A stretch of 64,000 nt of DNA from UMGS1696 sp964623635 (GCA_964623635.1 CAZUUA010000004.1:62001-126000), one strand, 5' to 3'; positions 1-8,378 are shown, counted from the first letter of the stretch. Made by a program: numbers and translations. Notes: a model not told the origin generated them from the sequence alone.

Positions 1-111
1 TCCCTGTTCCGTCGGCCGAAAAAGATGAAGGGCTTTTTGGATCGATTGGAGGCCTCCGGTTTTGCCGGGTTCCTGGTAGAAGACGGCGAGATCGAATATT
101 TTCAAAAATAA
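1..111 (+). CDS. C-terminal end of an unknown protein (partial)
   Basis: An open frame runs from the first base to a TAA at 109-111 and encodes 36 residues ending EIEYFQK. Its beginning lies outside the window. The fragment is charged, with a basic stretch (RRPKKMK) near its start, but is too short to assign a family. It is followed by a 10-bp inverted repeat and then by a gene on the opposite strand, so it is the last gene of its transcription unit. Confidence 0.5.
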   Translation, partial: SLFRRPKKMKGFLDRLEASGFAGFLVEDGEIEYFQK

Positions 112-126
112 TATTGATTAAGAAGC

Positions 127-172
127 GCTGATCAACGGCAAATTTCAACGAAAAATACACCTTGATCAGCGT
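127..172. repeat. Inverted repeat CGCTGATCAA / TTGATCAGCG
   Basis: A perfect 10-bp inverted repeat (127-136 and 163-172) with a 26-base spacer lies between two convergent genes. It could form a hairpin, but no T-tract follows the stem. The core GCTGATCA recurs just after other stop codons in the window (near 23617, 38181 and 51633), suggesting a degenerate intergenic repeat family. Confidence 0.5.
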
Positions 173-176
173 TCAC

Positions 177-1025
177 TTAACGATACTTTTTCATGGCAGC
201 ATATCCGCACCGCTGACACAGTGGTTCGGTGATCTGCTTGGTAACAAAGGACTGCTTGAGGGCGTTGGCTCTGGGACTGCTTAAGATCTCCTCTAAGGGG
301 GTGACAAACAGGTTTCCCAGTGTCAGCGCCCCTTCTGCGTCCAGGCAGCAAGGGACGACCGTGCCGTCTACCAACACGCCAAACTGGTCACGCAGGCCGT
401 AGCAGCTATGGCTGGTGCTGACCGGTGCGGCCTCGGTGTCCGGCCAATCGAACTTTTCGCCCCACTCCAGAAAGACCCTTTCCCGGATCTTATAGCCACT
501 GTAGATCTCCTGCCATGGCGAACCGTCGGTGTCGAAAAAGGCGTGCATGGCGGCCAGAATCCGTTCGTTGGCGGTGTTCTGTCCACCTACATTCCACAGA
601 CGCATGACGGCAATGATCCCCTGTGCAGCGGCGTCCCTGCAAAACCGGAAGCAGCCATCCAGGTAGGTCTCCAGCGAGATGCCCATTCTGTTGGCTTCAT
701 AGGCGTGCAGAGAGATGCTGACCTTATGCAGAGCCGGGGCGTTCACAAGGATCGTATGCTTTTTTGGCAGCAATGTACCGTTTGTGGTCAGGATCACCCG
801 AAAGCCAAGCTCCCCGGCGATGGCAAGAAACTCGGCCAGTTGGGGATGCAGCAGTGGTTCGCCCATCAGATGAAAATACAGGTAGTCGGCAAAGGGACGG
901 ATCTGCATGACGGCGTACCGAAACTGTTCGGTGTTCATAAATTCCACAGGTCTTTTTGTACCGTGGCAGAAGCTGCAGGTCAGGTTACAGGCATTGGTAA
1001 TCTCTAAAAACGCTTTCTTGGCCAT
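177..1025 (-). CDS. Radical SAM/SPASM domain protein
   Basis: 282 residues. Cys13, Cys17 and Cys20 form the CxxxCxxC motif that binds the radical [4Fe-4S] cluster and S-adenosylmethionine, and a GEP motif follows near residue 55, as in radical SAM barrels. The last third carries further cysteines (a CC pair in VPCCLD, and CQRC near the C terminus) typical of a SPASM or twitch auxiliary cluster domain. An AGGAGAG ribosome site precedes the ATG. At 282 residues it is shorter than anaerobic sulfatase maturases, so although a sulfatase lies elsewhere in the window I do not assign that role. It is separated from the upstream regulator by a terminator. Substrate unknown. Confidence 0.8.
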   Translation of the reverse strand: MAKKAFLEITNACNLTCSFCHGTKRPVEFMNTEQFRYAVMQIRPFADYLYFHLMGEPLLHPQLAEFLAIAGELGFRVILTTNGTLLPKKHTILVNAPALHKVSISLHAYEANRMGISLETYLDGCFRFCRDAAAQGIIAVMRLWNVGGQNTANERILAAMHAFFDTDGSPWQEIYSGYKIRERVFLEWGEKFDWPDTEAAPVSTSHSCYGLRDQFGVLVDGTVVPCCLDAEGALTLGNLFVTPLEEILSSPRANALKQSFVTKQITEPLCQRCGYAAMKKYR

Positions 1026-1048
1026 GAGGCTCTCCTACTCTCTTATCG

Positions 1049-1090
1049 AAAAAATGCGCTGCCTTTAGACAATGAGACAACGCTTTTTTT
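1049..1090 (-). terminator. Rho-independent terminator after the regulator gene
   Basis: Read on the minus strand, a run of A and GCGTTG pairs with CAGCGC (one G-T wobble), followed by ATTTTTT. It lies 27 bases after the stop of the 1117-1758 gene and should end the decarboxylase operon transcript before the radical SAM gene. Confidence 0.65.
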
Positions 1091-1116
1091 CTATTTCATT
1101 ATCGTTTCCGGATGGG

Positions 1117-1758
1117 TTATACGCACAGGACATAGCCGCCGTTTTTGCACCGATCGTATCGAATGCACCTTTGGTGACAGCACGCCATCAACGCTCCGTT
1201 GATCCGGGCAATATGGGCAGCGATGGTTTCGGCACGGGCATTTCCGTTCACCTGATACGGATACGGGTAGCTGTAGGCCTCGATGCGGCGATAGGAATTT
1301 GGCGTACCCGATGACGTGAGAATGGTCATGAGAATGCGTTTGTCCTGTTCACACAGAGATAACGGATAGATGCGGAATTGGATATTGTGGTGGATCATAG
1401 AAAAGCCATGATCCAAGTGATAGCCTTCCATGCCGATCATGCAGGACTTTTGCCAGCCCATCCTGTGACAGAGGATCTTTTCCATCTTGGCAAGCAACAG
1501 CGCCTCCGTTGGCAGTACCGTGATCTGCAGCATTTTGCTGACGTATCCTTCGCCCAATGCCAAGACAGACACATCGCTGGGGCAACAGGGGTACACCCTT
1601 TCTGCCACGTCCTGAAAGGTCAGGATACAGACGATCGGCTGCAGATACGCTATCGCAAACGGTGGAAAAGAAACTGCGCAAGGGAATCCCATTTCTAAGA
1701 CTCTCTCGCGCAGTGCCAATGCCCGTTTGGAAACTTCTGTATCCAGCACGAGCACCAT
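1117..1758 (-). CDS. Atypical OmpR-type response regulator with degenerate receiver
   Basis: 213 residues from the ATG at 1758, only four bases after the stop of the upstream decarboxylase gene; a longer in-frame start at 1872 would lie inside that gene and is unlikely. The N-terminal half begins MVLVLDTE, like the first strand of a receiver, but I see no clear acidic pocket or phospho-acceptor aspartate. The C-terminal part (pattern EQDKRILMTIL, a turn, IAAHIARIN, IRYDRCKNGGYVL) fits the winged-helix effector domain of OmpR/PhoB regulators. Probably a phosphorylation-independent transcription regulator. Its place at the end of the sodium-pump operon suggests it may control that operon. Family call moderately sure, function inferred. 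Confidence 0.6.
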   Translation of the reverse strand: MVLVLDTEVSKRALALRERVLEMGFPCAVSFPPFAIAYLQPIVCILTFQDVAERVYPCCPSDVSVLALGEGYVSKMLQITVLPTEALLLAKMEKILCHRMGWQKSCMIGMEGYHLDHGFSMIHHNIQFRIYPLSLCEQDKRILMTILTSSGTPNSYRRIEAYSYPYPYQVNGNARAETIAAHIARINGALMACCHQRCIRYDRCKNGGYVLCV

Positions 1759-1762
1759 GATC

Positions 1763-3160
1763 TTATACCGAATGTACCTTCTGCGCAGCGTCTGCGTTGT
1801 CAGCGTCCAGTCCGTATTTCTTGGCTTTTCTATATTCGAAGAACTTGGTAGCCACCTGTTCGAACAGGGCATAGGACAGCACGTCCTCTTCCTGTTCCAT
1901 GTAAGGCTTCACGGCCTCACGCAGGTTTTCCAGCTCCGGCTTCAACAGGTCGGCCGGACGGCAGGTGATGGGCTTTTCGTCGCCGATGATCTTCTTCCGG
2001 AATGCCGGGTCCACATCCACAGGAGACTTACCGTAGTCGCCGCGGATCATGCCCTTGAATTCCTTGGACACCATCTTGTACCGTTCGCCGGCGATGACGT
2101 TCAGCACGGCCTGGGTACCTACGATCTGGGAGGTAGGCGTCACCAGCGGCGGATAACCGGCATCCTGACGCACTCTCGGCACTTCTTCCAGCACCTCAGC
2201 CAGCTTTTCGCTCTTGCCCTGCTGCTTCAGCTGAGACACCAGGTTGGACAGCATACCGCCGGGTACCTGGTACATCAGGCAGTTTACGTCCACCTTCAGC
2301 ACCTTGGGATCCAGCAGACCGGAGGACATATACTTTTCCCGCAGCGGTGCGAAGTACTTGCTGACCTTGTCCAGTGCGTTCAGATCCAGGCCGGTGTCGT
2401 AGGGTGTGCCCTGCAGTGTGGCTACGATGGGCTCTGTCGGGGGCTGAGAGGTTCCCATAGACATGGGAGAGATAGCAGTATCCACCACGTCCACACCGGC
2501 TTCGATGGCCTTCAGCACGGTCATGGAAGCAAGGCCGGTGGTGTAGTGGGTATGCAGCTGGATCGGCACCTTGACGGTGGACTTCAGTGCAGTCACCAGA
2601 TCAAAGGCAGCATAGGGGGTCAGCAGGCCGGACATATCCTTGATGCAGATGGAGTCGGCGCCCATTTCCTCCAGTTCCTTGGCGTACTTGCAGAAGGCTT
2701 CGTTGGAGTGCACGGGGCTGATGGTATAGCTGATGGCAGCCTGTACGTGACCGCCTTCCTTCTTGGTGGCCTTGATGGCAGTCTGCAGGTTCCGGGAGTC
2801 GTTCATAGCATCGAAGATCCGCAGGATGTCGATACCGTTGGCGATGGACTTCTGTACGAAGTATTCCACCACGTCGTCTGCATAGTGGCGATACCCCAGA
2901 ATATTCTGGCCACGGAACAGCATCTGCAGTTTGGTGTTCTTCACCGCGGCACGGATCTTCCGCAGTCTTTCCCAGGGGTCTTCATTCAGAAAGCGCAGGC
3001 AGGAGTCAAAGGTAGCTCCACCCCAAGCTTCCAGAGAATGGTAACCGATCTTGTCCATATCTGCCAAAATCGGCAGCATTTCTTCCGTAGTCATACGGGT
3101 AGCGATCAGAGACTGGTGTGCGTCCCGGAGCGCGGTTTCGGTAATTTTTACTTTTGCCAT
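1763..3160 (-). CDS. oadA: Oxaloacetate decarboxylase alpha-type carboxyltransferase (biotin domain absent)
   Basis: 465 residues with the HMGL-like barrel and conserved carboxylase region shared by oxaloacetate decarboxylase alpha and pyruvate carboxylase subunit B: ETALRDAHQSL at residues 7-17, YHSLEAWGGATFD, and IHTHYTTGLA-type metal-site segments. It transfers a carboxyl group from oxaloacetate (or a related acid) to biotin. Classical OadA proteins are near 590-600 residues because they end with a proline/alanine linker and biotinyl domain. This one stops before that domain, so it must use the separate biotin carrier encoded at 4440-4838. It lies 36 bases downstream of the beta-subunit gene in the same operon. 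Cytoplasmic, membrane-associated complex. Confidence 0.88.
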   Translation of the reverse strand: MAKVKITETALRDAHQSLIATRMTTEEMLPILADMDKIGYHSLEAWGGATFDSCLRFLNEDPWERLRKIRAAVKNTKLQMLFRGQNILGYRHYADDVVEYFVQKSIANGIDILRIFDAMNDSRNLQTAIKATKKEGGHVQAAISYTISPVHSNEAFCKYAKELEEMGADSICIKDMSGLLTPYAAFDLVTALKSTVKVPIQLHTHYTTGLASMTVLKAIEAGVDVVDTAISPMSMGTSQPPTEPIVATLQGTPYDTGLDLNALDKVSKYFAPLREKYMSSGLLDPKVLKVDVNCLMYQVPGGMLSNLVSQLKQQGKSEKLAEVLEEVPRVRQDAGYPPLVTPTSQIVGTQAVLNVIAGERYKMVSKEFKGMIRGDYGKSPVDVDPAFRKKIIGDEKPITCRPADLLKPELENLREAVKPYMEQEEDVLSYALFEQVATKFFEYRKAKKYGLDADNADAAQKVHSV

Positions 3161-3196
3161 ATCTTTATTCGTATCCTTTCACATCACACAATCAAC

Positions 3197-4384
3197 TTAG
3201 CCAGCGAAATATTGCAGGAATACACCGGCAGCCACAGCGGAACCGATAACACCGGCTACGTTGGGACCCATGGCGTGCATCAGCAGGAAGTTGGAAGGAT
3301 TCTCCTTCTGCCCTACCATCTGCGCAACACGGGCAGCCATCGGCACGGCGGATACACCGGCAGAACCGATCAGGGGGTTGACCTGACCCTTGGTCGCCCA
3401 GCACATGATCTTACCGCCGACCAGACCACCCACGGTAGACAGGCAGAATGCAGCCAGACCCAGGAAGATGATCTTCAAGGTATCCAGTGCCAGGAAGGTC
3501 TCTGCGTTGGCAGTAGCACCAACGGAAACGCCCAGGCAGATGGTGACGATGTTCATCAGCTCGTTCTGCGCGGTCTTGGACAGACGGTCGGTCACGCCGG
3601 AAACGTTGAGCAGGTTACCCAGCATCAGGAAGCCCACCAGCGGTGCAGCGTCCGGTACGATGATACAAACGACCAGCGTTACCACGATGGGGAAGATGAC
3701 CTTCTCGGTCTTGGAAACGGGACGCAGGTTGGTCATGACGATGCTGCGTTCCTTCTTGGTGGTCAGCAGCTTCATGAACGGAGGCTGGATGATGGGGATC
3801 AGTGCCATATAGCTATAGGCCGCAATGGCGATGGCACCCAATAGCTCCGGCGCAAGGGTCTTGGTGACCAAGATAGCGGTAGGACCGTCGGCACCACCGA
3901 TGATACCGATAGCGGCAGACTGCATGGGAGTAAAGCCCAGGAACAGTGCACCGATGAAAGCAGCGAACACGCCGAACTGGGCAGCAGCACCCAGCAGCAG
4001 AGACTTGGGGTTGGCGATCAGAGAGGTAAAGTCGGTCATGGCACCAACGCCTAAGAAGATCAGAGACGGATAGATACCCAGCTTTACACCCAGATACAGG
4101 AAGTCGATCAGGTTGCCTTGTTCCACGATGGTCTGGATATTGATGGGCGAACCGTCTTCATGGATAAAGAGATCCATATGGAACATATTCGCACCGGGCA
4201 GGTTGGCAAGCAACATACCGAATGCGATGGGTAAAAGCAGCAGGGGTTCGAACTTTTTGACCACGGCCAGATAGAACAGCACGCCGATGATCACGTACAT
4301 GATAAGGGTCTTTACCAGCAGGACAGGGTCTGCCACCAGCTGGGGAATCCCGGTAGAGTTATAAAAATCAGAAAAGAAACTCAA
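3197..4384 (-). CDS. oadB: Sodium-pumping decarboxylase beta subunit (OadB/MmdB/GcdB family)
   Basis: 395 residues, almost entirely hydrophobic, with about ten membrane segments. The motif GGADGPTAI near the middle is the family hallmark; its aspartate is known in this family to participate in sodium transport and in decarboxylation of carboxybiotin. The length matches the family (about 375-430). It sits between the biotin-carrier and OadA genes, so it is the shared membrane pump that decarboxylates carboxybiotin and exports sodium. Whether it is named Oad, Mmd or Gcd depends on the substrate and cannot be decided from the sequence. Confidence 0.9.
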   Translation of the reverse strand: MSFFSDFYNSTGIPQLVADPVLLVKTLIMYVIIGVLFYLAVVKKFEPLLLLPIAFGMLLANLPGANMFHMDLFIHEDGSPINIQTIVEQGNLIDFLYLGVKLGIYPSLIFLGVGAMTDFTSLIANPKSLLLGAAAQFGVFAAFIGALFLGFTPMQSAAIGIIGGADGPTAILVTKTLAPELLGAIAIAAYSYMALIPIIQPPFMKLLTTKKERSIVMTNLRPVSKTEKVIFPIVVTLVVCIIVPDAAPLVGFLMLGNLLNVSGVTDRLSKTAQNELMNIVTICLGVSVGATANAETFLALDTLKIIFLGLAAFCLSTVGGLVGGKIMCWATKGQVNPLIGSAGVSAVPMAARVAQMVGQKENPSNFLLMHAMGPNVAGVIGSAVAAGVFLQYFAG

Positions 4385-4439
4385 AACTTACTCCACTCCA
4401 TTTCTCAAAATTTTTCAAATTCGTATAGACGGAGTACGC

Positions 4440-4838
4440 TTAACCCAGTGTAACGATGGGATCACCGGAGTTGACCGTTGCGCCTTGGGGGGCATTGATG
4501 GCAACGACCTTACCACCTTCAGCGGCAAAGATTTCGTTTTCCATCTTCATAGCTTCCAGGATGCATACCAGATCGTTCTTGGCAATGGTATCGCCGACCT
4601 TTACGTTCATCTTCAGGATGGTGCCGGGCATGGGTGCATTGATGGTAGCAGAACCAGCAGCAGCCGGAGCAGGTGCAGGGGCAGCAGCCACAGGAGCCGG
4701 AGCAGCCACAGGAGCAGGGGCCGGAGCAGCAGCTACAGGAGCAGGGGCAGCAGCGGCAACAGGAGCAGCAGCGGTGCCGGCTTCTTCGACCAGTACTTCA
4801 TAGGTAACGCCATTTACGATCACATTATATTTTTTCAT
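4440..4838 (-). CDS. Biotin carboxyl carrier protein of decarboxylase complex
   Basis: 132 residues. A short N-terminal segment (MKKYNVIVNGVTYEV) is followed by a long alanine/proline linker at residues 23-60 and a biotinyl domain ending at the C terminus. The EAMKMEN motif places the biotinylated lysine at Lys98. This is the arrangement of MmdC/GcdC subunits, whose flexible linker swings biotin between carboxyltransferase and membrane pump. It is encoded between the gamma-like and beta subunit genes and is the only biotinyl domain in the cluster. Confidence 0.92.
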   Translation of the reverse strand: MKKYNVIVNGVTYEVLVEEAGTAAAPVAAAAPAPVAAAPAPAPVAAPAPVAAAPAPAPAAAGSATINAPMPGTILKMNVKVGDTIAKNDLVCILEAMKMENEIFAAEGGKVVAINAPQGATVNSGDPIVTLG

Positions 4839-4856
4839 TGCAGAAATCCTCCAAAT

Positions 4857-5273
4857 TTACTGATTGTCCGCTGAATTTCCCATCCAGCCGGAAGCGTTAT
4901 TTTTTCTTGTAAAGGAAACCACCCGGAAAGGCAGGTCGTGCTTACCTTCCGCACGCATATATTCTGCGATGGCAGCGGTGATCACAGCAACGAGTTGACT
5001 GTCATCCTGTACGGCAACAGCGGCAGATACGTTGGGACCGGCGCTGGGTGTGGTGGTCGTTGTCGTGGTGGTCTTGGGTGCGGCAGGTGCAGTAGGTGCG
5101 GCCGGTTTGTCCTTGGTGGCACCTCCGAACACGGAGCCGAATATCTTCAGGATCAGCCACAGGATGATCAGCACCATGAATACCGTGCCCATACCCCGCA
5201 GCAGCATTTCTCCGGACAGAGAGAATTTCTCAGCCATGGTAAGAGAGGTCAGTGCGATAGAGATCATTTTCAT
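4857..5273 (-). CDS. OadG/MmdD-like small membrane subunit
   Basis: 138 residues: one N-terminal membrane segment (about residues 22-48, with MGTVFMVLIILWLILKIF), then an alanine, proline and threonine-rich linker and a basic C terminus ending in a region seen in MmdD/OadG homologues (ITAAIAEYMRAEG, FRVVSFTRK). In known complexes this subunit anchors the carboxyltransferase to the pump. It lies 18 bases upstream of the biotin carrier. Sequence conservation in this family is low, so the call rests on topology, motif remnants and operon position. Confidence 0.8.
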   Translation of the reverse strand: MKMISIALTSLTMAEKFSLSGEMLLRGMGTVFMVLIILWLILKIFGSVFGGATKDKPAAPTAPAAPKTTTTTTTTPSAGPNVSAAVAVQDDSQLVAVITAAIAEYMRAEGKHDLPFRVVSFTRKNNASGWMGNSADNQ

Positions 5274-5294
5274 ATGTTTTTCCTCCGAGCCTTT

Positions 5295-6776
5295 TTACAG
5301 AGGCATATTGACATGGCGACGGTACGGAGAGCCTTTGCTCTTGGCCTGCAGCATCATTACGGCGGCAGTCAGTCTCTGGCGGATCTCACCGGCGGCGATG
5401 ATGTCGTCCACTTCTCCGGCTCTGGCAGCGGCAATGGGCGTACCCACGGTAGCATCCCACTTCTCTTCCAGTTCGGCTCTGGTCACGTCTCCGGCGATCT
5501 GGTCGTTCCACAGGAAGGCAACGGCAGAAGCGGCGGGCATCACACCGATCTTGGCGTCTTCCAGGCACAGCACCACGTCAGCGCCCAGTGCCTTGGAGCC
5601 CATCAGCGTGAACACGGTACCGTAGGCTTCCCCGGCGTTCAGGGTGATCATAGGTGTACGAGCCATGGCATAGGTGTGGGCCAGCTTGGCAAGCTCAGCG
5701 GCATAGGGGCTCTTCTCGGCTTCCAGCGAAACATCGGCACCCTTGGAATCCACCAGTGTGATCACGGGGATGTTGTAGCAGTCGCAGAAGGAGATGAGCT
5801 TGGTGAGCTTTCTGGCAGCGGCTGCGGTCAGGACACCATCGTTCACAGCATGGTTGTTGCCGACCACGCCGCATACGGTGCCACCCAGGGAAACAAAGCC
5901 ACATACGGCTTCCGGTGCGTAGGAATCCCACAGCTCTACAAACTTGGCGTCATCGGCAAAGGCGGCGATCAGTGCCTTCATATCCTTAGAAGCTGTATAG
6001 GCATCGATGGATACCAGGCGGTTGATCTCGTCGGCAGAGATGGCGTCAACCGTTCCCTCTGCGTTGTTGGCAGGCAGCAGGGACAGGAGCAGCTTGGCGT
6101 ATCCAATGGCATCGGCGGCGTCCTTGGCGGTGATGGCAGCCAGACCGGATTCTGCCGCAAAGGTGGACTTACCAGCGTCTTCGCCTACCACAAAAGGAGC
6201 GTTCACGCTGATGGAAGCGGTGTCTTCGGTGACGATCACGAAATCGTACATCCCGGCGATCACGGCAGCAGCACCTTGAGAAATACCCGGTACCACAGCG
6301 ATCTGGGGGATCACACCGGAAGCAAGGGATGCTGCCTTCATGATCTTCCCATAGGCAGCCAGGGCCCGAATACCCTCCGGCAGATAGGCTCCAGCGCTAT
6401 CAAAGATACCCACAATGGGTGCGCCGTTTTCGGTGGCCATCCGGTACAGCTCGACGATCTTCTGGGCCTGGGTCTCGCTGACTGCCCCTTTGGTACGGGA
6501 CAGATCCTGTGCGTAGGCATACACCAAGCAGCCGTTCACAGCACCCCAGCCGGTGATCACGCCTTCCAGTTCTTCCGCTGCATTGTCCTCGAATTCGCTG
6601 TTTCGGCGGGTCACATAGGCGCCCGTCTCCACAAAGGTCCCTTCGTCGAACAACATGGCAATGCGTTCTCTGGCACTGCCGCCAAGCGACGCTATGGTCT
6701 CACGCAGTGCAGAGGCGGTTTTGCCGGCATTCCCAGCGAGAGAACGATACAAAACCTCAAAACTCTTAGTTTCCAT
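5295..6776 (-). CDS. Acyl-CoA carboxyltransferase subunit (MmdA-like)
   Basis: 493 residues with the crotonase-like double domain of biotin-dependent acyl-CoA carboxyltransferases: an N-terminal part with RERIAMLFDEGTFVE and GIFDSAGAYLPEG, and a C-terminal part with VDSKGAD, a MAR segment and GAEAYG-like GEAYGTVF. Family length is near 500. It would move the carboxyl group of a CoA thioester such as methylmalonyl-CoA to biotin. It is the first gene of the operon, 21 bases before the gamma-like subunit. The cluster thus encodes two different carboxyltransferases (this and OadA) but one carrier and one pump. Substrate is inferred, not shown. Confidence 0.85.
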   Translation of the reverse strand: METKSFEVLYRSLAGNAGKTASALRETIASLGGSARERIAMLFDEGTFVETGAYVTRRNSEFEDNAAEELEGVITGWGAVNGCLVYAYAQDLSRTKGAVSETQAQKIVELYRMATENGAPIVGIFDSAGAYLPEGIRALAAYGKIMKAASLASGVIPQIAVVPGISQGAAAVIAGMYDFVIVTEDTASISVNAPFVVGEDAGKSTFAAESGLAAITAKDAADAIGYAKLLLSLLPANNAEGTVDAISADEINRLVSIDAYTASKDMKALIAAFADDAKFVELWDSYAPEAVCGFVSLGGTVCGVVGNNHAVNDGVLTAAAARKLTKLISFCDCYNIPVITLVDSKGADVSLEAEKSPYAAELAKLAHTYAMARTPMITLNAGEAYGTVFTLMGSKALGADVVLCLEDAKIGVMPAASAVAFLWNDQIAGDVTRAELEEKWDATVGTPIAAARAGEVDDIIAAGEIRQRLTAAVMMLQAKSKGSPYRRHVNMPL

Positions 6777-7115
6777 TTATGTCCTCCGGTATGAATGAAA
6801 TAACGGTATAGAGAGGAGATACGATCCCTTGTTCGTTTTTTGCTAAAACAAAGTACCTATCTACCCCATTATAATAATGATACCCCTTTTCGCCGAAAAA
6901 TGCAAGAGGATTTGGAGAATTTCTGCAATTTTTTCCGGCCATTTCTGCATTTTCCAAACTTTGACCAGATTCCGGTACCAATCCACGAGAATTTCTGTGA
7001 ATTTCTTCCTTCGTTTCTATTGTTCATACTATGTTTACATTTTTACATTTTTCAGGCAATAGGATAGCGGTATAATAAAACAGTACTTGTTTCTACAGAA
7101 AGTGAATATGTCACC
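6777..7115. other. Divergent promoter region, 339 bases
   Basis: AT-rich region between the decarboxylase operon and the amidohydrolase gene. It contains one good plus-strand promoter (7049-7076). On the minus strand a TATAAT is present (6868-6873 on the plus strand as ATTATA), but I see no matching -35 box, so the operon promoter is tentative. No gene or structured RNA recognised. Confidence 0.5.
7049..7076 (+). promoter_or_regulatory. Sigma-A promoter for amidohydrolase/gtrA-like pair
   Basis: TTTTCA at 7049-7054, a 16-base spacer and a perfect TATAAT at 7071-7076, ending 39 bases before the ATG at 7116. Confidence 0.6.
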
Positions 7116-7922
7116 ATGCTGATCGATTTTCATACCCATGCGTTTCCCGATAAAATTGCCGAAAGAGCCATTGCTTCCCTTGCAGCTCGAGCCAAATATG
7201 TGCCCGAAACCGATGGGACTGTGTCGTCCCTGCTTGCCAAAATGGATGGGTGGCAGGTGGATCGTGCGGTGGTCTGCAATATTGCTACCAATGTAAAGCA
7301 GCAGAACCATGTGAACGATTTTGCCATCCGGACCAAGGCGGACCACGGCGACCGGCTGATCCCACTGGGCTCTGTACATCCGGAGTCTCCCAACATTGCT
7401 GACGAGCTTGCACGGATCCACGAAGCCGGACTGCCCGGTATCAAGCTGCACCCGGACTACATGGCGCATAGCTTTGCCGACCCCCTCTATGGTCCGATCC
7501 TGGATACGGCGGCACAGCTGGGAATGTTTGTTGTCATCCACGCCGGATTCGATGTGGTGTCGCCGGAGAAGATCCATGCCACGCCGGAGGACATTCTCAC
7601 GGTGATCCGTCGACATCCCACGCTGAAGCTGGTTTGTGCCCACTACGGCAGTAACTGTCTGTGGGACTCGGTGGAGATGAAGCTGGCAGGACAGAAGCTC
7701 TGGATCGACACCTCCATGGGCTGCAAGGAAGGGCTGTCTCCCCGGCAGGCCAAGCGGATCCTGCAAAAGCACGATTGTGACCGGATCCTATTCGGCAGCG
7801 ATGCGCCTTGGTGCAGTGCCCGACAGAACGCCGACTATCTGGAAGGACTGGGGCTATCCTCTACCCTTTTGGACAAGATCTTTTCCGGCAATGCGCAGGC
7901 ACTTTTGGGAGGCTTGCTATGA
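7116..7922 (+). CDS. Amidohydrolase family metal-dependent hydrolase
   Basis: 268 residues. It opens MLIDFHTHAFPD, with the HxH metal motif at residues 6 and 8, and continues with further metal or active-site segments of the amidohydrolase-2 barrel: GIKLHPDY, VIHAGFD, CAHYGSN and a late LFGSDAPW with the conserved aspartate. Such enzymes hydrolyse or decarboxylate small cyclic or carboxylated compounds; the substrate cannot be read here. The last codons overlap the start of the GtrA-like gene by four bases (ATGA), so the two are cotranscribed from the promoter at 7049. Confidence 0.85.
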   Translation: MLIDFHTHAFPDKIAERAIASLAARAKYVPETDGTVSSLLAKMDGWQVDRAVVCNIATNVKQQNHVNDFAIRTKADHGDRLIPLGSVHPESPNIADELARIHEAGLPGIKLHPDYMAHSFADPLYGPILDTAAQLGMFVVIHAGFDVVSPEKIHATPEDILTVIRRHPTLKLVCAHYGSNCLWDSVEMKLAGQKLWIDTSMGCKEGLSPRQAKRILQKHDCDRILFGSDAPWCSARQNADYLEGLGLSSTLLDKIFSGNAQALLGGLL

Positions 7923-8356
7923 CGAAGCTTCGTGGATTCTGGGAGAAAATGAAGGCAGTGGGCTGGACACCGGCGAAGTATTTGTTTTCATCCTGCTTGG
8001 CCTTTGCGGTAGATTATGTGCTGCACCTGTACCTGAATGATGTAATCCCATCGGCGGCCTCCATGGAAATCGGTGCGTTTCTGGCCTGGTGCTGCTCCTC
8101 GGCTGTGAACTTTACAGTAAACCGCAGCTTTGTGTTTCATTCCACGGCACCGTTGAAGGTCGCACTGCCGGAGTATTATTCCCTTGCCATTGTGGTGCAT
8201 CTGCTGAAGAGCTATGTGATCCTAGAGCTGCTGACCCGTGTGCTGCACATTCCCTTGGGGATCGCCAAGCCCATCGCAGAGGTGGTTTTATTTGCCGGGA
8301 ATTATATTATCCAAAAGAAGTTTATTTTCAAGAAAAAGAAGAATACCGATGCATAG
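7919..8356 (+). CDS. GtrA-like membrane protein
   Basis: 145 residues from the ATG at 7919, which overlaps the preceding stop; longer in-frame starts lie inside the amidohydrolase gene. About four membrane segments and the family pattern: FSSCLAFAVDY in helix 1, SAVNFTVNRSFVF after helix 2, and a C-terminal NYIIQKKFIFK. GtrA-family proteins are linked to transfer of polyprenyl-linked sugars across the membrane during cell-surface glycan modification. No glycosyltransferase partner is nearby, so the glycan is unknown. Confidence 0.82.
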   Translation: MTKLRGFWEKMKAVGWTPAKYLFSSCLAFAVDYVLHLYLNDVIPSAASMEIGAFLAWCCSSAVNFTVNRSFVFHSTAPLKVALPEYYSLAIVVHLLKSYVILELLTRVLHIPLGIAKPIAEVVLFAGNYIIQKKFIFKKKKNTDA

Positions 8357-8378
8357 GCCAACACGGATCACTGTTGGC
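8357..8378. repeat. Intergenic inverted repeat GCCAACA / TGTTGGC
   Basis: A perfect 7-bp inverted repeat with an 8-base loop starts directly after the stop codon. It resembles the longer element at 38181-38212 (CCAAC...GTTGGCAT), and in both places a terminator hairpin follows. Confidence 0.5.

Noticed and set aside
177..1025. Anaerobic sulfatase maturase for the sulfatase at 54850
   Set aside because: Too short (282 residues against about 370-400 in that family) and more than 50 kb away; the SPASM cysteines do not clearly give two auxiliary clusters.
1727..3844. 705-residue plus-strand reading frame opposite the OadA/beta subunit genes
   Set aside because: It is the antisense of two clearly conserved proteins, crosses their gene boundary, and is rich in His, Gly and Gln without any domain pattern; strong codon bias opens such shadow frames.
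4938..6794. 618-residue plus-strand frame opposite the carboxyltransferase gene
   Set aside because: Antisense shadow with low-complexity composition and no ribosome site or family motif.
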